Below, piece after piece: positions 26,300 to 34,434 of a DNA stretch of 64,000 nucleotides (the stretch's first letter is position 1; the number at the start of each line of letters is the position of its first letter). Position numbers and translations under genes: made by a program. The DNA is from Primorskyibacter flagellatus (GTDB lineage Bacteria; Pseudomonadota; Alphaproteobacteria; Rhodobacterales; Rhodobacteraceae): the NCBI RefSeq assembly GCF_900176485.1, contig NZ_FWYD01000011.1:1-64000 (forward strand), in the 5' to 3' direction. The notes beneath the pieces are model-generated. The model was not told the DNA's origin. It made no database searches and was given only the letters and a program-made list of their open reading frames with translations.

Positions 26300-27127
26300 A
26301 TGCGCCATGATCCCGGCCCCGCCTTCCGCGCCCTGCATGTGCCCGGTGTTCCCTTCATTCTGGCCAACGCCTGGGATATTGGCAGCGCGCGGATGTTGGC
26401 CGCGATGGGCGCGCAAGCGATCGGCACTTCTTCGGCGGCACATGCGTTTACCCTGGGGCGGCCCGATGGGGGACAGATCAGCCGCGACGAGGCCCTGGCC
26501 CATGCGGCGGAACTGGTATCGGCGACCAGCCTTCCGGTCTCGGGCGATTTCGAAAATGGCTTTGGCGATGCGCCCGAAGACTGCGCAGACACCGTGCGGC
26601 TATCCGCCGAAGTGGGCCTTGCTGGCTTGTCGATCGAAGATGCCGCGCCGCCGGATGCCGCCGCCTATCCCCCTGACCTCGCGGCTGAACGTATCCGCGC
26701 GGCAAGTGCCGCGGCACGCGCTTTGCCGCGCGATATGGTCCTGGTGGCCCGCGCCGACGGGGTGATGAACGGCCAATACGATCTGGACGAAGCCCTGCGC
26801 CGGATCGCGGCGTTCGAGGAAGCGGGTGCCGATTGCGTCTACATCCCGTTGCCACCCCGTTTTACCGATCTTGCACGAATCTGCGCCACAACGCGCCTGC
26901 CGGTTAACGCGCTGGTCGCGGGACCGTTCACCGCGCATGCACGGACAGAATTTGCTGCGGCAGGCGTCGCGCGTCTGTCGCTGGGCTCTGCGCTGGCGCG
27001 CGCCACACATCGGGTGATCCGCGAAGCGGCTGCCGAGATGTTCGGCAAAGGCAGCTTCATCAGCCTCGGGCAAAGCATCGCGGGCCCCGAGGTTGACGCG
27101 TTGTTGTCCAAGGGCGCGCGCGGATGA
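26300..27127 (+). CDS. Isocitrate lyase/PEP mutase family enzyme
   Basis: About 275 residues from MRHDPG at 26300. It has the PEP mutase/isocitrate lyase TIM-barrel signatures: FILANAWDIGSARML (about 16-30), GTSSAAHAFTLG, LPVSGDFENGFG with the metal-site Asp region, GLSIEDA and LVARADGV. It lacks the KKCGH motif of isocitrate lyase, so it belongs to the phosphonomutase-like branch of C-C bond lyases (such as oxaloacetate decarboxylase-like or PEP hydrolase-like enzymes). The substrate is unknown. It overlaps the following TfoX-C gene by four bases. Confidence 0.85.
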   Translation: MRHDPGPAFRALHVPGVPFILANAWDIGSARMLAAMGAQAIGTSSAAHAFTLGRPDGGQISRDEALAHAAELVSATSLPVSGDFENGFGDAPEDCADTVRLSAEVGLAGLSIEDAAPPDAAAYPPDLAAERIRAASAAARALPRDMVLVARADGVMNGQYDLDEALRRIAAFEEAGADCVYIPLPPRFTDLARICATTRLPVNALVAGPFTAHARTEFAAAGVARLSLGSALARATHRVIREAAAEMFGKGSFISLGQSIAGPEVDALLSKGARG

Positions 27128-27474
27128 GCACACCCGTGTCGTCAATCCGCAACCTGGGACCAGCGGTGGAGGAAGCCTGCGCGCGGTCGGGCATCCGGTC
27201 CGCCGAAGAGCTGCGCGAACTGGGTGCGCATGAAGGATACCGCCGCATGCTGCTTTGCGGAACACGCCCGCATTTCATCGTTTATTATGTATTGCATATG
27301 GCGCTTCAGGGACGCCCTTGGAACGATTGTGAAGGCAAAGAAAAGGAAGCGCTGCGCACCCGGTTCGATCAGCTCAAATCCGAAGTTTCGCGCAGCACCG
27401 ACAAAGGCCGGTCGGCATTGGAGGCCGCTCTGGACGCCATCGGAGTGATCGAGCGTCCGAAACGCCCGTCCTGA
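27124..27474 (+). CDS. TfoX/Sxy C-terminal domain protein
   Basis: A 116-residue protein made almost only of the TfoX C-terminal helical domain: SSIRNLGPAVEEAC, then GIRSAEELRELGAHEGYRRM and a closing region with GRPWNDCEGKEKEALR. Full TfoX/Sxy proteins regulate competence. This one lacks the N-terminal domain, so a competence role is not implied. The start overlaps the previous stop (ATGA). Confidence 0.82.
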   Translation: MSTPVSSIRNLGPAVEEACARSGIRSAEELRELGAHEGYRRMLLCGTRPHFIVYYVLHMALQGRPWNDCEGKEKEALRTRFDQLKSEVSRSTDKGRSALEAALDAIGVIERPKRPS

Positions 27475-27558
27475 CGGCAGCTTGGTCACGACGGGAACAA
27501 TCGGGCGTGACAGCGCGTTCTTTTGGCAAGAGTAACACAGCCGAAAGGACCACCAATC

Positions 27559-27732
27559 ATGGATTTCGTCCGCATCATCATCGCCATCATCCTGCCGCCG
27601 CTTGGCGTCTTTCTTCAGGTCGGGATCGGCAAGCATTTCTGGATCAACATCCTGCTGACGATTCTCGGCTATATCCCCGGCATCGTGCACGCCGTCTGGG
27701 TTATCGCCAAGAAAGGCCCGACGACCGCATGA
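27559..27732 (+). CDS. YqaE/Pmp3 family small membrane protein
   Basis: A 57-residue protein with two membrane helices, the Pmp3/YqaE signature PPLGVFLQVG (about 12-21) and the second-helix ILGYIPGIVHAVWVI. The start at 27559 has AAAGGA ten bases upstream. Relatives in plants, yeast and bacteria respond to salt or membrane stress. The stop overlaps the start of the DUF4112 gene (ATGA). Confidence 0.9.
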   Translation: MDFVRIIIAIILPPLGVFLQVGIGKHFWINILLTILGYIPGIVHAVWVIAKKGPTTA

Positions 27733-28133
27733 GCGGCATGCCGGACTCGCCTCAAGCGGAACATGACCGGCGCGCCTGCGACAAGGCAGAGAAACTGGCC
27801 CGTCGTATGGACAGCGCCTTTCGGGTGCCCCTGACACCGATCCGTCTCGGCTGGGACAGCGTTCTGGGTCTGATACCCGGTGTCGGCGATACGCTAACCT
27901 TGGCCTCTGCCGTCTATATCATGCATCTCGCGCATCGTGCAGGCGTCCCGAAGACCACCTTGACTCGCATAGCGATCAATTCAGGTGCAGACTGGCTTAT
28001 CGGCTTGGTCCCGCTTTTTGGCGACCTGCTGGATGTGGGGTACAAGTCCAACATCCGCAATGCAGCACTTTTGCGCGCGCATGTGGACGCGAAACACGGT
28101 TCTGTCAGCGCGGATGCGCCCCGCGTGGCCTAG
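27729..28133 (+). CDS. DUF4112 domain protein
   Basis: A 134-residue protein from the ATG at 27729. The conserved DUF4112 core is RMDSAFRVPLTPIRLG, then GWDSVLGLIPGVGDTLT (about 42-58) and DWLIGLVPLFGDLLDVGYKSN (about 84-104). Two GLxPxxGD motifs sit at hydrophobic segments that may lie in the membrane. The function is unknown. It is translationally coupled to the YqaE gene, which suggests the two small proteins work together in the envelope. Confidence 0.85.
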   Translation: MSGMPDSPQAEHDRRACDKAEKLARRMDSAFRVPLTPIRLGWDSVLGLIPGVGDTLTLASAVYIMHLAHRAGVPKTTLTRIAINSGADWLIGLVPLFGDLLDVGYKSNIRNAALLRAHVDAKHGSVSADAPRVA

Positions 28134-28165
28134 ACAGAAACCGGCTGAATTGTCCAAGGCAAACG

Positions 28166-28195
28166 AAAAGGGCCGCTCCTGAGGGGCGGCCCTTT
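28166..28195. terminator. Bidirectional terminator between DUF4112 gene and ndk
   Basis: AAAGGGCCGC and GCGGCCCTTT form a ten-pair stem around TCCTGAGGG, with A and T runs built into the stem ends. It serves two convergent genes. Confidence 0.85.
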
Positions 28196-28217
28196 CGGTA
28201 ACTTATAACTACCGACC

Positions 28218-28640
28218 TTAGCCGACCAGTTCGAGACCAGAGAAGAAATACGCGATCTCGACGGCCGCTGTTTCCGGCGCGTCCGATCCGTGGACGGAGT
28301 TCTCGCCAACCGATTCCGCGAATTCGGCGCGCACGGTGCCCGCAGCCGCATCCGCAGGATTGGTGGCCCCCATCACTTCGCGATTCTTCGCGATGGCACC
28401 GTCACCTTCCAGCACCTGAACGACCACGGGCTCGGATGCCATGAATTCGCACAGCTCGTCGTAAAACGGACGCTCGGCATGGACAGCGTAGAACACGCCG
28501 GCCTGTTCTTTGGTCAGCTTGATGCGCTTTTGCGCGACGATGCGCAGCCCGGCTTCCTCGAACTTGGCATTGATCTTGCCGGTTAGGTTCCGCTTGGTCG
28601 CGTCAGGTTTGATGATCGAAAGTGTGCGCTCTGTGGCCAT
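28218..28640 (-). CDS. ndk: Nucleoside diphosphate kinase
   Basis: A 140-residue enzyme that equilibrates NTP and dNTP pools by phosphotransfer through an active-site His. The typical start [15 protein letters not shown], the [17 protein letters not shown] segment (about 91-107) and [12 protein letters not shown] with the phosphorylated His (about 116) are all present. It is a single gene with its own terminator. It is divergent from the ABC-F gene. Confidence 0.96.
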   Translation of the reverse strand: MATERTLSIIKPDATKRNLTGKINAKFEEAGLRIVAQKRIKLTKEQAGVFYAVHAERPFYDELCEFMASEPVVVQVLEGDGAIAKNREVMGATNPADAAAGTVRAEFAESVGENSVHGSDAPETAAVEIAYFFSGLELVG

Positions 28641-28850
28641 GTGTCTTGCTCCTGTTCAAAGCCAAGGCAATACGCCCGGCCCTTGTAAATGCGCGGCTGC
28701 GATAGCACGCGTCCAAGCGGTTGGAAAGGGCGGCAATTGCACGTCCCGGGGTGTGTCGCCACGTCCAATTCGCGACCTGTGGGCAGATTCCGGCGCATCA
28801 GGATCAAGAATCGCGTCGCGCCCGTCAAACGGCTCTGCTATGGGGCTGAG

Positions 28851-30698
28851 ATGTTGAAGATTCAGGACATCACCTATTCGGTCGAAGGCCGCCCCCTGTT
28901 CGAGGGTGCCTCTGCGACGATACCCGACGGCCACAAGGTGGGTCTTGTCGGGGCCAACGGCGCGGGCAAAACCACGCTTTTCAAGCTCATCCGTGGCGAA
29001 TTGGTACTGGAGGGCGGCAGCCTCTCTCTACCTTCGCGCGCCCGCATCGGCGGCGTTGCACAAGAGGTTCCTTCCTCGGATACATCACTGCTGGACACGG
29101 TGCTGGAGGCGGATACCGAACGCGCCAGCCTGATGGCTGCCTCCGAAACCGCGACAGACCCCACCCGGATCGCCGAAATCCAGACCCGACTTGCCGATAT
29201 CGACGCATGGAGCGCCGAGGCACGCGCGGCCTCGATCCTCAAGGGTCTGGGCTTTGATGACGCCGAACAGCGTATGCCGTGTTCGGATTTCTCGGGCGGC
29301 TGGCGGATGCGCGTGGCACTGGCCGGCGTGCTGTTTGCCCGCCCCGATCTGCTGCTGCTGGATGAACCGACCAACTATCTTGACCTCGAAGGCGCGCTTT
29401 GGCTGGAAAGCTATCTGGCACGCTACCCGCACACGGTCATCATCATCTCGCACGATCGCGGATTGCTGAACCGCGCTGTGGGCAGCATCCTGCATCTCGA
29501 AGACCGCGGCCTGACCTTCTATCAAGGCCCCTACGATCAATTCGCCCGCCAACGGGCCGAACAGCGCGCGCAGGCGAGTGCGGTTGCCAAAAAGCAAGCC
29601 GCCCGCGTCGCGCATCTGCAAAAATTCGTCGACCGGTTCCGCGCCAAAGCCTCCAAGGCCAAGCAGGCACAGGCCCGACTGAAGATGATCGACAAGATCG
29701 ACATGGTCACCCCGCCCGAGGAAGCCGCGCGTGCGGTGTTCACCTTTCCGCAGCCAAAGGAACTGTCGCCCCCGATCATCCGTATCGAGGATGGCGTCAC
29801 CGGATATGGCGGCCCGCCGGTTTTGTCACGTCTGAACCTGCGCATCGATCAGGATGATCGAATCGCGCTTCTGGGCAAGAACGGCCAGGGGAAATCGACC
29901 CTGGCAAAGCTCCTGTCGGACCGTCTTGCGCTGACCGCAGGCACCGCCACGCGGTCCTCCAAGCTGCGCATCGGCTACTTCGCCCAGCATCAGGTGGACG
30001 AGCTTCACCTTGACGAAACACCCCTGCAACATCTGCGGTCCGCCCTGCCCGACCTGATGCCGCCGAAATTGCGCGCGCGCCTTGCAGGCTTCGGCCTTGG
30101 CGCGGATCAGGCCGAAACCCCCGTTGCCCGTCTGTCGGGTGGCCAAAAGGCACGCCTTTCCCTGCTTCTCGCCACACTCGACGCGCCGCATCTGCTGATC
30201 CTCGACGAGCCAACCAACCACCTCGACATTGCCAGTCGCGAAGCCTTGGTTGAAGCGCTCACCGAATATTCCGGTGCGGTTATCCTGGTCAGCCACGACA
30301 TGCATCTGCTGTCGATGGTCGCTGACCGGCTCTGGCTGGTCTCGAATGGTACGGTCAAACCCTACGAGGACGATCTCGACGCCTATCGCCGCCTGCTTCT
30401 GTCCGGCGACAAACCGGCCAAATCCACACCCCCCAAGCCCAAACGCGCACCGCGCGAGACGGTTCTGACCCTACGCGCAGAGGTCCGCAAATGCGAAGAG
30501 CGGCTGGAGAAACTCCAGCAAATGCAGACCAAGCTGTCCGAAAAACTGGCTGATCCCAAGCTTTACGAAGACCATATGGCCTCTGATCTTGCGGTCTGGA
30601 ACGGAAAATTCGCAGAGGTGGAAAAAGCGCTCGCCCGCGCAGAATCCCTTTGGCTCGCCGCGCAAGAGAAACTCGAATCCACCAACCAACGCGCCTGA
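28851..30698 (+). CDS. ABC-F family ATPase, YheS-like
   Basis: A 615-residue soluble protein with two ABC domains and no membrane segments, starting MLKIQDITYSV at 28851 with GGGG nine bases upstream. Domain 1 has GANGAGKTTLFK (near 36), signature FSGGWRMRVAL and LLLDEPTNYLD. A charged linker with FRAKASKAKQAQARL follows. Domain 2 has GKNGQGKSTLAK, LSGGQKARLSL and LILDEPTNHLD. A C-terminal coiled coil (near 570-610) closes the protein. ABC-F proteins act on the ribosome; the full linker and tail fit YheS/Uup relatives. A dispersed repeat (30708-30782) starts nine bases after the stop. Confidence 0.9.
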   Translation: MLKIQDITYSVEGRPLFEGASATIPDGHKVGLVGANGAGKTTLFKLIRGELVLEGGSLSLPSRARIGGVAQEVPSSDTSLLDTVLEADTERASLMAASETATDPTRIAEIQTRLADIDAWSAEARAASILKGLGFDDAEQRMPCSDFSGGWRMRVALAGVLFARPDLLLLDEPTNYLDLEGALWLESYLARYPHTVIIISHDRGLLNRAVGSILHLEDRGLTFYQGPYDQFARQRAEQRAQASAVAKKQAARVAHLQKFVDRFRAKASKAKQAQARLKMIDKIDMVTPPEEAARAVFTFPQPKELSPPIIRIEDGVTGYGGPPVLSRLNLRIDQDDRIALLGKNGQGKSTLAKLLSDRLALTAGTATRSSKLRIGYFAQHQVDELHLDETPLQHLRSALPDLMPPKLRARLAGFGLGADQAETPVARLSGGQKARLSLLLATLDAPHLLILDEPTNHLDIASREALVEALTEYSGAVILVSHDMHLLSMVADRLWLVSNGTVKPYEDDLDAYRRLLLSGDKPAKSTPPKPKRAPRETVLTLRAEVRKCEERLEKLQQMQTKLSEKLADPKLYEDHMASDLAVWNGKFAEVEKALARAESLWLAAQEKLESTNQRA

Positions 30699-30707
30699 CC
30701 CTTGCCC

Positions 30708-30782
30708 CTTCTTCTTGGCAAAAATACTCCGGGGAGCGCGAGGGGCAGGCCCCTCGCTCCGCGCCCGCCACTCCGGCACCTC
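30708..30782 (+). repeat. REP-like intergenic repeat, copy B
   Basis: The core CTTCTTGGCAAAAATACTCC at 30711-30730 is identical to copy C. It is followed by GGGG, a hairpin (CGAGGGGC-AG-GCCCCTCG), and ACTCCGGCACCT as in copy A. It lies directly behind the ABC-F stop codon and may serve as its 3' end. Confidence 0.8.
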
Positions 30783-30825
30783 TACTAGGCGCTGTACGAA
30801 ACGCTGCTCTGGCAACATGACCAAG

Positions 30826-30851
30826 GCGGCCCCGTATATAATATAGGCCGC
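30826..30851. promoter_or_regulatory. Inverted repeat enclosing a perfect TATAAT, candidate marC promoter element
   Basis: GCGGCC and GGCCGC flank an AT-only core holding TATAAT at 30837-30842, about 90 bases before the marC-like start. The -35 is not obvious. An operator embedded around a -10 box is possible. Confidence 0.4.
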
Positions 30852-30933
30852 ATCTTAATGACCTGCACGCCACCGGCACCCGCACTGTAAAACGTCTCTT
30901 GCCTTCGACGCCCGCTCGTGATCGCAATACCCG

Positions 30934-31563
30934 ATGGACAGCGCCTTTCTCATCACTGCCTTCGTCACGCTTTTCGTGGTCATCGACCCGATCGGCCTGA
31001 CTCCGGTTTTCATTGCCCTGACCCAAGGCACCAACGCACGCCACCGCAATGCCGTGGCGGTCCGGGCCTGCCTGACCGGCGCGATCCTGCTGACCCTTTT
31101 CGCGCTCTTCGGCGAGGCACTACTGGGCTTTGTCGGCATCTCGATGCCCGCCTTCCGGATTGCGGGCGGCATCCTGCTGTTTCTGACCGCACTCGACATG
31201 CTGTTCGAGCGGCGTAACAAGCGCCGCGAAGATCAGGTCAGCGAGCCGGAGGATGAGCCGGACCATCCAGATCCATCGGTATTCCCCCTCGCGATTCCCC
31301 TCATCGCAGGGCCTGGTGCCATCGCCTCGATCATTCTTCTGGGCGGACAGACCGGTGACATCGCAGGGTTTATGACCGTCATCGGCGTGATGCTGGGCGT
31401 GGTCGCGATGGTCTTCGTGTTGTTCCTCAGCGCCGGTTTTCTGGAACGCGCGCTTGGCAAAACCGGCATCACCGTGGTCACCCGGCTGCTTGGCATGCTT
31501 CTGGCGGCACTTTCCGTGCAATTTGTGCTGGACGGCTTGCGCGCTTTTGGACTGGGCCAGTAG
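30934..31563 (+). CDS. MarC family integral membrane protein
   Basis: A 209-residue protein with about six membrane helices and the MarC/UPF0056 signatures: TLFVVIDPIGLTPVF near the start, ALFGEALLGFVGISMPAFRIAGG (about 47-69) and PLAIPLIAGPGAIASII (about 118-134). The second and last are the duplicated proline-rich hairpins of the family. Despite the name, MarC is not shown to confer multiple antibiotic resistance, and its substrate is unknown. It precedes the protease gene by 39 bases on the same strand. Confidence 0.9.
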   Translation: MDSAFLITAFVTLFVVIDPIGLTPVFIALTQGTNARHRNAVAVRACLTGAILLTLFALFGEALLGFVGISMPAFRIAGGILLFLTALDMLFERRNKRREDQVSEPEDEPDHPDPSVFPLAIPLIAGPGAIASIILLGGQTGDIAGFMTVIGVMLGVVAMVFVLFLSAGFLERALGKTGITVVTRLLGMLLAALSVQFVLDGLRAFGLGQ

Positions 31564-31602
31564 CCTCTGTCATTCGGCGCTGCGCGTCCCTATATAGCCG
31601 GC

Positions 31603-32184
31603 ATGTCCGATCTCAGCTATGGCAATCTTTTCTACTTATTGCTCCTCGGCGGGGTGCTCGTGTTCTGGTTCTTCATCCAGAATCGCGAGAATCTTGGCCG
31701 CAAGGTCCAGCAATTAGCCGCCTGGGGGCTGATCTTTCTGGGCACCATTGCGGCGATCGGCTTATGGGACGACATCCGACAAACCGCTCTGCCCAGCCAG
31801 ATGGTGTATGCAAGCGAGGGCCGGATAGAACTGCCCCGCGCGCCCGATGGTCATTACTACATGATGTTGGAAATCAACGGCGCGCCGATCCGCTTCATGG
31901 TGGATACCGGGGCCAGCGGCATGGTCCTGACCCGGCAGGATGCGAACCGCGCCGGGATAGATGCAGCCGGTCTACCCTATTTCAGCCAGGCCATGACTGC
32001 CAATGGCCCGGTGCAGACCGCCCCCGTCCGTTTGGGGGAGGTCCGCTTGGGCGAGATCACCGATACCGGCTTTCCGGCTTTCGTCAACAGTGGCGAGATG
32101 GGGCAATCACTGGTCGGGATGAGTTATCTGCAACGCTTCGACAAGCTGGAAATCAGCCGCGGACAAATGGTGCTGGAGCGTTGA
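31603..32184 (+). CDS. Membrane-anchored retropepsin-like aspartic protease (clan AA, TIGR02281 type)
   Basis: The 193-residue protein has two N-terminal membrane helices (about 6-22 and 38-52). A single aspartic protease domain follows, with the active-site motif MVDTGASGMVL (about 104-114). The flap and end segments GEVRLGEITDTGFPAFV and GMSYLQRFDKLEI are as in TIGR02281 proteins. Such enzymes work as homodimers like retropepsins, presumably with the catalytic domain in the periplasm. The substrate is unknown. It probably shares a transcript with the MarC gene. Confidence 0.88.
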   Translation: MSDLSYGNLFYLLLLGGVLVFWFFIQNRENLGRKVQQLAAWGLIFLGTIAAIGLWDDIRQTALPSQMVYASEGRIELPRAPDGHYYMMLEINGAPIRFMVDTGASGMVLTRQDANRAGIDAAGLPYFSQAMTANGPVQTAPVRLGEVRLGEITDTGFPAFVNSGEMGQSLVGMSYLQRFDKLEISRGQMVLER

Positions 32185-32291
32185 ACGATGGCTGCGCAGC
32201 GTGAGTGCTGTGTGTCACGGGCAGAAATGCCAAGTTATCCATTACAGAAACTTCGCCTTCTAAGATGCTTCTGTAAAACACTTTCTCGACT

Positions 32292-32750
32292 TCACCTTTC
32301 TGCCTTCTTTTCCCAACGGCCGCTTTCCTCGGACCAGTATTGCGCCTGACATCCGGCTTCGATCAGCTCCTTCCACTGCGTCCGAGCCGCCGCCATAGCG
32401 TTGTTGTCATTGCCATCGAACAGCACGCAGACTCGTTCCAGTGCGACAACCTCTTGCGGTGTGACCGCCGCCCCGTCGATGGCCATGACACATTGCGGAT
32501 CGTTTGGCACCGTCGCTTGCGTGGTCAGCAAAACCGGCTGCGCGGCATCATGCGGGCCGCCCTCCATCCCATGCGGCAAAAACTCCTCTTCCCGGCCCAG
32601 CCATAGCTTTTGATCCAGCCAGTCAAGCCGTTCCGTCTCGCACCCTCGAACTGCCACGCGCCAGCCCATGGACAAGGCGCGCGTCAACAGCAGGGGAAGC
32701 GCCGCTTCAAGTGGGCGTTGCGTCAAGTGGTAGAAATAGGCCGCTCCCAT
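32292..32750 (-). CDS. holC: DNA polymerase III chi subunit
   Basis: About 152 residues from MGAAYFYHLT at 32750; an upstream TTG at 32780 has no ribosome-binding site. The HolC pattern is clear: FYHLTQRPLEAALPLLLTRAL near the start, LWLGREEEFLPHGM, the PVLLTT strand and VCVLFDGND near the end. Chi links the clamp loader to single-stranded DNA-binding protein. It lies 66 bases downstream of pepA, the usual alphaproteobacterial arrangement. Confidence 0.9.
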   Translation of the reverse strand: MGAAYFYHLTQRPLEAALPLLLTRALSMGWRVAVRGCETERLDWLDQKLWLGREEEFLPHGMEGGPHDAAQPVLLTTQATVPNDPQCVMAIDGAAVTPQEVVALERVCVLFDGNDNNAMAAARTQWKELIEAGCQAQYWSEESGRWEKKAER

Positions 32751-32816
32751 CACAGCAGGTCCGGTTGAAGGGTACTGCAATGCAACGATGCCAAAGACAC
32801 GCGCTGAATCATGTGT

Positions 32817-34289
32817 TCAGCCTTTCTCAAACCGGTCGACCACCAGCCGGTTCAACGCCAAGACGCCCCAGCCCGTCGCCCCCTTTGGCGACAGTGGCAA
32901 ATCGCGCGAGACATGCGCCACGCCCGCAATATCAAGATGCACCCATGGCACCCCGTCCTGAACAAAACGCCGCAGGAATTGCGCGGCAGTGATGGATCCC
33001 GCGGCCCGTCCGCCACTGTTTTTGACGTCTGCCACGGTGCTTTTCATCAGATCGTCATAGGCCTGACCCATCGGCATCCGCCAGGCTCCCTCCGCCTCTG
33101 CCCCGGCGGCCTTGAGGAAGCCATCCGCCAGATCATCATCGTTGGAGAATACCGCTGCATTCTCGTGGCCCAGGGCAACGATGCAGGCCCCGGTCAGCGT
33201 CGCCAGATCGACCATCGCGGCGGGTTTGAAACGGGTTTGCGCGTACCACATCACGTCACACAGCACGAGCCGCCCTTCGGCATCGGTGTTGATCACTTCA
33301 ACGGTATCGCCCTTCATGGATGTTATAACATCACCCGGCCGCACTGCGTCGCCGGACGGCATGTTCTCGATCAGCCCGACCAGTCCGACGACATTGGCGC
33401 GCGCGCCGCGACGGGCCAATGCATGCATGGTGCCTGCAACGGTGCCGGCACCCCCCATATCCATTGTCATGCTTTCCATTCCAAGCGAGGGTTTCAACGA
33501 GATGCCGCCCGTATCAAACACCACGCCCTTGCCAATCAACGCCAGTGGCGCGCTGTCGTCACCCGCCCCGTTCCAGCGCATCACCACAACCTTGGACGGG
33601 CTGGACGATCCCCGGCCCACGCAGAGAAGCGCGCCCATCCCAAGCTCTTGCAGCGCGGATTCTTCCAGCACTTCGACCTCGACGCCAAGATCGCGCAATC
33701 CCTCCAGCCGGGTCGCAAATTCCGTTGTGGTCAGCACATTTGCAGGCTCGGACACCAGATCGCGGGTCAGGAAGATGCCCTCGGCCAGCGGCGACAGCGA
33801 CTGCCAGGCGGCCTGCGCTGCCTCCGGCTCATTGCCCATGAACGACACCGCGCCACGGGTCTTGTCATCGGCGGTCTTGTGATCGGTAAAGGCGTAACCG
33901 CGCAGTACGAACCCCAGTGCCAATTCCGCGACACGGCGTGTTACATCGGCCAGCACCAGCGTCTCTGCCCCCGCCGCCGCACGCGCCAGCGCCGCGCCGC
34001 CCTTCCGCGCCGTGTCGACATCCGGACGGCGCGGCAGCCGCAGAATATCCACAGCTTCGGCGGCCAGACCGACGGGAAAGCCAAGGCTCAGAACTTGCCC
34101 GTCCTTCAGCTTGGCGAAGCGGTCGCTGGCAACGGCCCGCGCCACAGCACCACGCGTCAAACGGTTGACCCGGCGGGCAGCTTGGCCCAGCCGCCCGCCT
34201 TCCGGCACGACAACTGCAATCCGGCCCGGTGCCTCTTCGATAGCGGGCAGATCGGTGGCGTGGAAACTGACGGAAACGGGTGTGGTCAT
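32817..34289 (-). CDS. pepA: Leucyl aminopeptidase (M17)
   Basis: About 490 residues from the ATG at 34289, which has AGGAGAG six bases upstream. This is a di-metal aminopeptidase of family M17: LIGKGVVFDTGGISLK carries the metal-binding Lys and Asp (about 245-260), and the signature NTDAEGRLVL appears near 322-331. The N-terminal macro-like domain is less conserved, as usual. PepA acts on cytoplasmic peptides, and in E. coli it also binds DNA. It heads the pepA-holC unit and is divergent from lptF. Confidence 0.94.
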   Translation of the reverse strand: MTTPVSVSFHATDLPAIEEAPGRIAVVVPEGGRLGQAARRVNRLTRGAVARAVASDRFAKLKDGQVLSLGFPVGLAAEAVDILRLPRRPDVDTARKGGAALARAAAGAETLVLADVTRRVAELALGFVLRGYAFTDHKTADDKTRGAVSFMGNEPEAAQAAWQSLSPLAEGIFLTRDLVSEPANVLTTTEFATRLEGLRDLGVEVEVLEESALQELGMGALLCVGRGSSSPSKVVVMRWNGAGDDSAPLALIGKGVVFDTGGISLKPSLGMESMTMDMGGAGTVAGTMHALARRGARANVVGLVGLIENMPSGDAVRPGDVITSMKGDTVEVINTDAEGRLVLCDVMWYAQTRFKPAAMVDLATLTGACIVALGHENAAVFSNDDDLADGFLKAAGAEAEGAWRMPMGQAYDDLMKSTVADVKNSGGRAAGSITAAQFLRRFVQDGVPWVHLDIAGVAHVSRDLPLSPKGATGWGVLALNRLVVDRFEKG

Positions 34290-34434
34290 GATGGCTCTCC
34301 TGCGATGCGGCGGCATGAATCCGCGCTTTGGCCCAACACCTAGCAGCCGACTCGCGTGGTTGACCAGATAGGAGTTTTCCCCCGCCGGGCTTTGGGCTAG
34401 GGTCTGTCGGCAACGATAGGTCGGGGGGCAAGGC

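Noticed and set aside
32811-34343. 510-codon plus-strand frame opposite pepA
   Set aside because: pepA has the intact M17 motifs; the reverse frame has no recognisable domain.
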